This document shows, piece after piece, positions 6,584 through 11,564 of a DNA stretch of 17,596 nucleotides. Within the stretch, counting starts at the first letter, position 1. Each line of letters begins with the position of its first letter. A program made the position numbers and the translations under genes. This stretch comes from Clostridia bacterium. Its GTDB lineage: Bacteria > Bacillota > Clostridia > Christensenellales > CAG-138. The DNA is taken from NCBI GenBank assembly GCA_016292635.1, contig JAEDIC010000030.1, positions 1 through 17,596 on the forward strand. Direction: 5' to 3'. Under the pieces are notes generated by a model. That model searched no databases. It worked only from the letters and a program-made list of their open reading frames with translations, and was not told the DNA's origin.

Positions 6584-7258
6584 TTACAAGTCTACTTCCC
6601 AGGGTTTACACATGTATATCTCAATGGGTAAGATGTCACCCTTGCCCAATTGATTCTTTACCTGATCCACGAACTTGCTCTCCACGGCATGCCATACCAC
6701 AGGCAGCCCGGTCAGCTTGGAAAGCTCGTCAACCAGCTTTGCGCCGCGGATTATATCCTCGTAAGAGGTTTCGCGGCAGAGGTGTGTGTTGTTTATAAGG
6801 CCGGTTATCTTTTGTCCGCAGGAGGCTTCGATGGCCTCCAGATAGGACTGAGCCTTATAGGCTGCGTTTGTTTCGGGACGGTTTGCGTTTATTACGCAGA
6901 GAAGGTCAAAGCCCTCCCGGGCAAGCTGATGCTCATAGCGTCCCAGTATATGCGCGCCTTCGGGATCGCCGCCCAAGTCGATTATGCCGCGGTATGACGA
7001 GTCGTCAAATATGGCCATAACTTCGGGGGATACGGCGGGCACGTCCATTATGCCGGAGAAGCTGGTGGCAATGACTCGGATACCGTGGGATTCAAGCAGG
7101 CTGCGCCTCTCGGCGGAGCGGAAATAAGGGTTTACTATATCCAGGTCCGCAAGGGCGGTCTTTTCGCCTGCCGCCGCGTATTTAAGGGCCAGATTTACGG
7201 CGAATTCGGTCTTGCCGCTGCCGTAGTGGCCGGTGATTATCTGTATGCGGTGATTCAT
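6584..7258 (-). CDS. P-loop ATP-binding protein of unknown role (SIMIBI/ParA-CobB-like)
   Basis: The 224-residue cytoplasmic protein opens with a Walker A motif, ITGHYGSGKTEFAVNLAL (residues 8-25). An ALADLDIVNPYFRS segment follows around 36-49, where MinD/ParA-type ATPases place their first Asp. A likely Walker B/switch segment is GIIDLGGDPEGA (about 94-105). This layout is that of SIMIBI-class NTPases such as CobQ/CobB/MinD/ParA. There is no CxxC pair of the Mrp/Nbp35 type, so an iron-sulfur scaffold role is not supported by residues I can see. Its ATG overlaps the buk stop by one base (TGATG), so it is translationally coupled to butyrate kinase, and it precedes the ferredoxin subunit gene. 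That placement suggests a part in assembling or servicing the oxidoreductase. The function is not established. Confidence 0.8.
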   Translation of the reverse strand: MNHRIQIITGHYGSGKTEFAVNLALKYAAAGEKTALADLDIVNPYFRSAERRSLLESHGIRVIATSFSGIMDVPAVSPEVMAIFDDSSYRGIIDLGGDPEGAHILGRYEHQLAREGFDLLCVINANRPETNAAYKAQSYLEAIEASCGQKITGLINNTHLCRETSYEDIIRGAKLVDELSKLTGLPVVWHAVESKFVDQVKNQLGKGDILPIEIYMCKPWEVDL

Positions 7259-8331
7259 CAGTATGTTTTTACCTCTTCTTCACCCCGGAGCACGCGCAGC
7301 GCGCCTGCGGTCAAGGCGCCCATCTCGTCCTCGCCGGGATAGGTCTTTACGGGTGCCAGGAAGGATACGCGCTCGGCGATCCAGCCTGTGAACATCTTGT
7401 CGTATGCGAAGCCGCCGGTGAGCAGTATGGCGTCAACCTTGCCTTCCAGTACGGTTGCCATGGCGCCTATCTCCTTGGAAATCTGATAGGCCATTCCCCT
7501 GTATACAAGTTCGGCTTTCTTATCGCCGGCCTTTATGCGGTTTTCAACCTCTATGCCGTCATTGGTGCCAAGATAGGATATGAGACCGCAACGGGAGGTG
7601 AGGGTGCGGCGCAGGGTGGCGTAATCGCCCATCTTGCCCTCGTGAAGCACACGGAGAACTTCCAGAACGGGCAATCCGCCGGGACGCTCTGCGCTGTAGG
7701 GGCCTTCGCCGTCCAGACCGTTGTTTACGTCAATTACCCGGCCGCGGTTGTGTGCGCCAACGGTGATGCCGCCGCCCATGTGGGCTACGATTACGTTCAG
7801 TTCGTTATAGTCTTTGCCCACTTCCGCAGCATAGCGCTTGGCTATGGCCTTCTGGTTCAGGGCATGGAAGGTGCTCCTGCGCTTGAACTCGGGATGGCCG
7901 GAAAGACGCGCAAGGTCGCTCAGCTCGTCTACTACGACGGGGTCTACGATGTAGGCGGGAACGCCTATTTCGGTAGCTATCTCGTGGGCTATTATGCCGC
8001 CAAGGTTGGAGGCGTGGGTGCCGTACTGGCAGGAGTTAAGGTCTTCCAGCATTGCCTCGTTTACGGCGTAGGTGCCGCCGGGAATGGGGCGCATAAGGCC
8101 GCCGCGACCAACTATGGCGTCAAAGGTATTTATGTCAACGTCATTGCTCTTAAGGAAGTCCAGTATAAGGGGCTTGCGGAAGGCGGCGTTGTCGGCCATG
8201 GTCTTAATGGCGCCCATCTCCTCCTGGGAGTGACGGAGCACCTGCTGCAGCTTAAGCTCTTCACCTTCGTATACTGCGAGCTTGGTGGAGGTGGAGCCAA
8301 GGTTCAGTGCCAGTATTTTAAAGTTTTTCAT
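7258..8331 (-). CDS. buk: Butyrate kinase (acyl phosphate to acid plus ATP)
   Basis: The 357-residue protein has the usual length of butyrate kinases in the acetokinase/ASKHA superfamily. The N-terminal phosphate loop is LALNLGSTSTKLAVYE (residues 7-22). GRGGLMRPIPGGTY (about 95-108) and IVAHMGGGITVGAHNRGRVIDVNNG (beginning near 183) are the substrate and adenosine-site segments of the family. A late LLTGGFAY motif near 303 contacts nucleotide. It transfers phosphate from butyryl or isobutyryl phosphate to ADP, the ATP-yielding last step of short-chain acid formation. It follows ptb by 29 bases and overlaps the ATPase gene by one base. No butyryl-CoA synthesis genes (thl, hbd, crt, bcd) are in the window, so the acyl group probably comes from the neighbouring oxidoreductase. 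Confidence 0.93.
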   Translation of the reverse strand: MKNFKILALNLGSTSTKLAVYEGEELKLQQVLRHSQEEMGAIKTMADNAAFRKPLILDFLKSNDVDINTFDAIVGRGGLMRPIPGGTYAVNEAMLEDLNSCQYGTHASNLGGIIAHEIATEIGVPAYIVDPVVVDELSDLARLSGHPEFKRRSTFHALNQKAIAKRYAAEVGKDYNELNVIVAHMGGGITVGAHNRGRVIDVNNGLDGEGPYSAERPGGLPVLEVLRVLHEGKMGDYATLRRTLTSRCGLISYLGTNDGIEVENRIKAGDKKAELVYRGMAYQISKEIGAMATVLEGKVDAILLTGGFAYDKMFTGWIAERVSFLAPVKTYPGEDEMGALTAGALRVLRGEEEVKTY

Positions 8332-8360
8332 GAGGTTTCCTTTCTGTCGGAGAGGGGGGA

Positions 8361-9266
8361 TTAGGCTTTGTTTGCCGCAACGGCGATGGCCAGGGCGATG
8401 GAGTTGAGCTTGGTTTCATCGCTGTCCGCACGGGAGGTGACCACCACGGGGGCCTTTGCGCCCACGATCATGCCGGCGTTCTGTGCCTTTGCCATATAGG
8501 TGAGGGATTTGTAGAAAATATTGCCCGCTTCGATATAGGGCACGAGGAGAATGTCGGCCTTGCCGGCGTTGGGATCGGTGATACCTTTATGCTTGGCGGC
8601 TTCTTCGGATACGGCGTTGTCAAGGGCCAGAGGACCGCATACGGTGCAGCCGGCTATCTCGCCGCGCTTGTTGCGCTCAACCAGCTCCTGGGCATCCAGG
8701 GTGGCCTGCATCTTGGGATTAACCTTTTCAACCGCGCAGAGGCAGGTGACGATGGGATTTTCATTGCCAAGGGCATGGGCTACCTTAACTGCATTGTTGA
8801 TGATGTGAGCTTTTTGCTCAACGTCGGGGGCGATGCACATTGCCGCGTCGGTGATGTAGAGCAGCCTGTCAAAACCTTCTACGCCAAAGAGGGCCACATG
8901 GGAAAGCACGGGGGATTCCCTGAGGCCTATGTCTTTATCCAATACTGCCTTGAGGATAACGGAAGTATCCACAATGCCCTTCATTACAACGTCTGCATCC
9001 CCGTCATGCACGAGCTTTACCGCCTTGCGGCAGGCTTCGACTTTATCTGCTTCGTTGATTATCTCCATGCCGGAGAGGGAGATGTTCAGTTCGGCGGCAA
9101 TGGACTTTATCTGAGCTTCTTCTCCTACCAGTATGGGATGCACGATGCCAAGGTCTGCCGCCTTGCGAACTGCAATAAGCACTTCCGCATCCTGCGCTAC
9201 GGCAACGGCAATACGCCTGCCGGCATTCTTTACGCTGTCAACCAATTCATGGAAAGAGTATATCAT
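8361..9266 (-). CDS. ptb: Phosphate butyryltransferase (phosphotransbutyrylase)
   Basis: The 301-residue protein belongs to the phosphate acetyl/butyryltransferase family. It begins MIYSFHELVDSVKNAGRRIA, has the N-terminal Rossmann-like segment with HPILVGEE near residue 45, and a conserved late segment GAKAPVVVTSRADSDETK (about 270-287) typical of Ptb. It exchanges CoA for phosphate on butyryl-CoA or branched acyl-CoA. The start is set at ATG 9266 because AAAAGGAGAG lies directly upstream. The frame is open to 9419, but that extension covers the promoter and operator-like repeats and has no family similarity. It is the first gene of the seven-gene operon, with a consensus promoter 119 bases upstream. 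Confidence 0.92.
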   Translation of the reverse strand: MIYSFHELVDSVKNAGRRIAVAVAQDAEVLIAVRKAADLGIVHPILVGEEAQIKSIAAELNISLSGMEIINEADKVEACRKAVKLVHDGDADVVMKGIVDTSVILKAVLDKDIGLRESPVLSHVALFGVEGFDRLLYITDAAMCIAPDVEQKAHIINNAVKVAHALGNENPIVTCLCAVEKVNPKMQATLDAQELVERNKRGEIAGCTVCGPLALDNAVSEEAAKHKGITDPNAGKADILLVPYIEAGNIFYKSLTYMAKAQNAGMIVGAKAPVVVTSRADSDETKLNSIALAIAVAANKA

Positions 9267-9342
9267 TTGCTGTCTCTCCTTTTGATATATTATATGGTAT
9301 TTTTTTAACAGACTTTTGAGATCGACAATAGATAAAACGATG

Positions 9343-9382
9343 TTGCGCCATCTTGTCTGATGTTGTATGATATTGTATGACC
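9343..9382. promoter_or_regulatory. Four phased 10-bp repeats over the ptb transcription start (candidate operator)
   Basis: On the plus strand, TTGCGCCATC, TTGTCTGATG, TTGTATGATA and TTGTATGACC follow each other without gaps, one per helical turn. The two units nearest the promoter are most alike. The predicted start of the minus-strand operon (near 9378) falls inside the block, where a bound protein would block initiation. The TTGTATGACC unit partly fits the TNGT-N3-AC core of FadR-type GntR sites, so the divergent regulator is the natural candidate. Binding is inferred. Confidence 0.5.
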
Positions 9383-9384
9383 TC

Positions 9385-9413
9385 AGATTACACCATACGC
9401 GCGCATTTGTCAA
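9385..9413 (-). promoter_or_regulatory. ptb: Consensus promoter of the ptb-buk-oxidoreductase operon
   Basis: Read on the minus strand, TTGACA (9413-9408) and TAATCT (9390-9385) are separated by exactly 17 bases. Transcription would begin near 9378 and give a leader of about 112 bases before the ptb start. The perfect -35 and ideal spacing point to a strong vegetative promoter that is then controlled by a repressor. Confidence 0.8.
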
Positions 9414-9481
9414 TTTCAATAACAGAAATTAATTGCCGATTCACATTATTTTTTACGGTGCCCAAAATGGCAATGATCTTT

Positions 9482-9495
9482 AAATAACGTTATTT
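9482..9495. promoter_or_regulatory. 14-bp perfect palindrome upstream of the GntR gene
   Basis: AAATAACGTTATTT is a perfect palindrome ending six bases before the GAGGT ribosome binding site of the regulator gene. Position and symmetry suit an autoregulatory operator. It differs from the repeats at the ptb promoter, so it could serve another protein. I could not define a convincing -35/-10 pair for the regulator gene itself. Confidence 0.35.
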
Positions 9496-9510
9496 TTTTA
9501 CGAGGTAGAT

Positions 9511-10188
9511 ATGTCAGGTAAAAGCCTTTCGGAGCGCACTGCTGACAGGCTCTATTCCATGATAACCGCAGAACAGAGCCTTATGCCGGGGGAAAAGCTC
9601 CCAAATGAAAACCTTCTTTCAGCAGAACTTGGGGTAAGCCGGGCCACGCTGAGGGAAGCCATACGCATACTTGCCGTCCAGGGCGTGCTGAGCGTACAGC
9701 ACGGCAGGGGTACTTTTGTTTCTGAAAAAATATCAAACGACAATCTGGGATTCAATACTTTGGACAGGGCCTATATGCGCCTTAAGGATCTATACGAGAT
9801 GCGGCTTATATTCGAGCCCGTGTGTATAGCCCTTGCCTGTCAGAGGGCATCCGATAATGAAATTAAAGAAATATGCGACCAGGGAAGGAAGGTAATACGA
9901 AGCATAAAGCGCAGGGCGGCTTGGGCGGATCATGACCAGCTGTTCCATACCCTTATAGTGCAGGCTTCCCATAACGAGTTCATAATACGTCTTTTCCCCA
10001 TAATAAACAGCGCCGTCCATGAAACAATGGAGCTGGGCAAGGATATGAGCGAGCTGCAGAAGATCACCATATCCGACAACGAGAGCGTTATAGAATTGCT
10101 GTCCCGGCGGGACGCGGACGGCGCCCGCAGCGCCATGGACCTGCACATGCGCCATACCATACACGCCCTTGGTTTGGATAAGGCGTAG
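9511..10188 (+). CDS. FadR-type GntR family transcriptional regulator (FCD domain)
   Basis: The 225-residue protein has an N-terminal winged helix-turn-helix of the GntR family (about residues 5-75). The turn PNENLLSAELGVSRATLREA (about 31-50) holds the recognition helix, and a VQHGRGTFVSEK wing follows. The remainder (about 95-220) is all-helical and fits the FCD ligand-binding domain of FadR-like regulators, with RLKDLYEMRLIFEP at its start and several His residues (DHDQLFHTLI and DLHMRHTI) at the places where FCD proteins usually bind a metal or organic acid. GAGGT lies five bases before the ATG, and the stop is TAG. It is divergent from ptb with a shared 244-base spacer, so it probably controls the fermentation operon and responds to a 2-oxoacid, acyl-CoA or similar metabolite. 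The effector is unknown. Confidence 0.88.
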   Translation: MSGKSLSERTADRLYSMITAEQSLMPGEKLPNENLLSAELGVSRATLREAIRILAVQGVLSVQHGRGTFVSEKISNDNLGFNTLDRAYMRLKDLYEMRLIFEPVCIALACQRASDNEIKEICDQGRKVIRSIKRRAAWADHDQLFHTLIVQASHNEFIIRLFPIINSAVHETMELGKDMSELQKITISDNESVIELLSRRDADGARSAMDLHMRHTIHALGLDKA

Positions 10189-10241
10189 CGGGGGAGGACA
10201 TGGTTACCGATTATATTTAATGTATATATTCCAAATAGTAA

Positions 10242-10270
10242 AAAATATCCCCATCAAGGGGATATTTTAT
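10242..10270 (+). terminator. Terminator after the GntR regulator gene
   Basis: AAAATATCCCC (10242-10252) pairs with GGGGATATTTT (10258-10268) around ATCAA. The T-run is part of the stem (ATTTTAT), giving a short but usual intrinsic terminator about 50 bases after the TAG stop. Confidence 0.7.
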
Positions 10271-10399
10271 ATAAGAATAGCAGCAAAAGTGCGTTAGCGC
10301 GGCGCAGGCGCAATGCCCATGTCCGCAAGGACGCAGCCGCGGCAAGCGGGACCCTTTGCGAAAGGGGAGGGGCGGCGGCGTGAGAGAGCGCGGATTACA
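10271..10399. other. GC-rich intergenic stretch with small hairpins, no gene seen
   Basis: This spacer lies between two convergent terminators and is much richer in G and C than the surrounding spacers. It contains GTCC-GCAA-GGAC (10321-10332) with a GNRA-type loop and CCCTTT-GCG-AAAGGG (10352-10366). No start codon with a ribosome binding site, tRNA fold or known RNA motif was found. It may be a remnant of a dispersed element. Confidence 0.3.
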
Positions 10400-10439
10400 A
10401 AAAAAGAAATCGGAGCAAGCTGTATAAAGCTTGCTCCGA
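10400..10439 (-). terminator. Intrinsic terminator of the six-gene tRNA array
   Basis: A 12-bp stem pairs 10410-10421 with 10428-10439 (arms TCGGAGCAAGCT and AGCTTGCTCCGA). On the minus strand it is followed by TTTCTTTTTTT. It starts two bases after the CCA end of the last tRNA. Confidence 0.9.
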
Positions 10440-10441
10440 CA

Positions 10442-10515
10442 TGGAGCGGGTAAAGGGACTCGAACCCTCTATCTCAGCTTGGAAGGCTAATGTGTTACCA
10501 TTACACTATACCCGC
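10442..10515 (-). tRNA. tRNA-Gly(TCC)
   Basis: On the minus strand the acceptor is GCGGGTA with TACCCGC, the anticodon loop CTTCCAA gives TCC, the discriminator is T and CCA is encoded. It is the last gene of the array. With the GCC tRNA at 2388 it covers the four glycine codons by wobble. Confidence 0.95.
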
Positions 10516-10544
10516 GTATTGTATGCTGAGCTGTGGAGAAAAAG

Positions 10545-10629
<85 letters not shown>

Positions 10630-10647
10630 ATTTAGCTTTTTAAAAAA

Positions 10648-10723
10648 TGGTGACCCGTCGGAGATTCGAACTCCGGACCCTTTGATTAAAAGTCAAATGC
10701 TCTACCGGCTGAGCTAACGGGTC
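10648..10723 (-). tRNA. tRNA-Lys(TTT)
   Basis: The acceptor is GACCCGT with ACGGGTC, the anticodon loop CTTTTAA gives TTT, the T-loop is standard, the discriminator is A and CCA is encoded. Confidence 0.95.
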
Positions 10724-10726
10724 ATA

Positions 10727-10802
10727 TGGCTGGGGTGGCGGGATTTGAACCTGCGAATCTCGGAGTCAAAGTCCGATGCCTTCACCGCTTGGCGACACCC
10801 CA
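10727..10802 (-). tRNA. tRNA-Gln(TTG)
   Basis: The acceptor is TGGGGTG with CACCCCA, the anticodon loop CTTTGAC gives TTG, the discriminator is G and CCA is encoded. Only three bases separate it from tRNA-Lys. Confidence 0.95.
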
Positions 10803-10825
10803 ATATAATTTGGGGGGAGGGTGAC

Positions 10826-10851
10826 GGAAGCGGATATAAATATCCGCTTCC
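10826..10851. other. Strong hairpin between tRNA-His and tRNA-Gln
   Basis: GGAAGCGGATA (10826-10836) pairs with TATCCGCTTCC (10841-10851) around a four-base loop. No T-run follows on either strand, so it is probably not a terminator. It may guide processing of the polycistronic tRNA precursor. Confidence 0.5.
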
Positions 10852-10862
10852 CCTCTTGAAAA

Positions 10863-10939
10863 TGGGGTGGGTAGTGGGATTTGAACCCACGACTTCCAGA
10901 GCCACAATCTGGCGCTCTAGCCACTGAACTATACCCACC
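10863..10939 (-). tRNA. tRNA-His(GTG)
   Basis: The acceptor is GTGGGTA with TACCCAC and the anticodon loop TTGTGGC gives GTG. The extra 5' G (position -1, base 10939) opposite a C discriminator is the identity mark of histidine tRNA and is encoded here. CCA is encoded. It is the partner of the HisRS encoded at 11565. Confidence 0.95.
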
Positions 10940-10989
10940 ATGGCAAATTGTGCTTCCGGCAGAAAAGGGATGCTCCTATGGGTTTTGCA

Positions 10990-11035
10990 TGCCAGTTTCA
11001 AAAACCTCTGCCATTAAAAGATTTTGAAACTGGCA
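10990..11035. repeat. 14-bp inverted repeat covering the 3' end of tRNA-Arg
   Basis: TGCCAGTTTCAAAA (10990-11003) is the exact reverse complement of 11022-11035, with an 18-base loop. The right arm contains the discriminator and CCA of tRNA-Arg (11031-11034), so in the precursor the CCA end would be paired. Confidence 0.7.
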
Positions 11036-11107
11036 CGCCCGCAGGGATTCGAACCCTGGACCTACGGCTTAGAAGGCCGTTGCTCTATCCTGCTGAGCTA
11101 CAGGCGC
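11031..11107 (-). tRNA. tRNA-Arg(TCT)
   Basis: The acceptor is GCGCCTG with CGGGCGT (with G-U pairs), the anticodon loop CTTCTAA gives TCT, the T-loop is standard, the discriminator is G and CCA is encoded. It is the first gene of the array. Confidence 0.94.
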
Positions 11108-11170
11108 ACGCCCGGCGCACCTGGCCTTTGCCGCAATAGGGCGAAAAAGCCATACTGCCGACATCAACGT

Positions 11171-11199
11171 ATTTTACCAGAAAGATATGAGCCTGTCAA
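11171..11199 (-). promoter_or_regulatory. Promoter of the six-gene tRNA array
   Basis: On the minus strand TTGACA (11199-11194) and TAAAAT (11176-11171) are separated by 17 bases. The start site would be near 11164, about 57 bases before tRNA-Arg. The promoter faces away from the hisS promoter about 45 bases away. Confidence 0.8.
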
Positions 11200-11243
11200 G
11201 GGCAAAGCGACGATAAAACGGAAGAATATGCAGCCCTTTCGCC

Positions 11244-11272
11244 TTGACATTTAATGAGGGCAATTGTATAAT
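11244..11272 (+). promoter_or_regulatory. hisS: Consensus promoter of the T-box-hisS-aspS operon
   Basis: TTGACA (11244-11249) and TATAAT (11267-11272) are both perfect matches with a 17-base spacer. Transcription begins near 11279 and produces a leader of about 285 bases that contains the T-box riboswitch. Confidence 0.9.
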
Positions 11273-11278
11273 TTATTC

Positions 11279-11512
11279 AATATCGGCTGTGAGCGGAAGA
11301 GCGGCGCGGCCGCGCCTCAAAAGAGAGCCGTATGCCTTGGCTGAAAGCAGCGGCAGAGAGCGCAGCGCAGGAGACAACCGTGAGCCGGCGGGCTGATAAG
11401 GCTCGCCCGATTTGCCCCCGTTACAGGGCTTTGAGCCGGGGCCTTTGGCCCAATTAGGGTGGTACCGCGGGTCTCCCGTCCCTTGCATAGGACGGAAGAC
11501 CCTTTTGTTTTG
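11279..11512 (+). promoter_or_regulatory. T-box riboswitch, specifier probably GAC (tRNA-Asp)
   Basis: The leader carries the T-box sequence AATTAGGGTGGTACCGCGG (11452-11470) followed by a terminator. Stem I has its base at CGGCT (11284-11288) pairing with AGCCG (11383-11387). A kink-turn-like GTGAG/TGA and a CGG/CCG helix come next, then an internal loop. Counted against the known glyQS leader, where five bases separate the codon from UGAGC, the specifier is GAC (11373-11375). The antiterminator pairs AGGG (11456-11459) with CCCT (11480-11483). The bulge is TGGT (11460-11463); its last U can wobble with the G discriminator usual for tRNA-Asp but cannot pair with the C of tRNA-His. Uncharged tRNA would prevent termination and switch on hisS-aspS. 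Confidence 0.88.
11469..11512 (+). terminator. T-box-controlled terminator
   Basis: GGGTCT-C-CCGTCC (11469-11481) pairs with GGACGG-A-AGACCC (11490-11502) with one C-A mismatch, followed by TTTTGTTTTG. The left arm overlaps the bases used by the antiterminator, so the two folds exclude each other. Confidence 0.9.
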
Positions 11513-11564
11513 CGTTTTACCCAAACGCTACATAATAATACTAAGTAAGAATGTGAGGATCATC

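Noticed and set aside
7258..9266. A classical butyrate pathway from acetyl-CoA
   Set aside because: Only the last two steps are present; thiolase, hydroxybutyryl-CoA dehydrogenase, crotonase and butyryl-CoA dehydrogenase are absent from the window.
9267..9419. 51-codon N-terminal extension of ptb
   Set aside because: It covers the promoter and the phased repeats, while a good ribosome binding site precedes ATG 9266.
10990..11107. Phage or island attachment site at tRNA-Arg
   Set aside because: The 3' end copy is inverted and adjacent rather than a distant direct repeat, and no integrase gene is present.
11412..11564. 51-codon N-terminal extension of hisS
   Set aside because: This stretch is the T-box and terminator of the leader RNA. 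HisRS homology begins at ATG 11565, which has a ribosome binding site.
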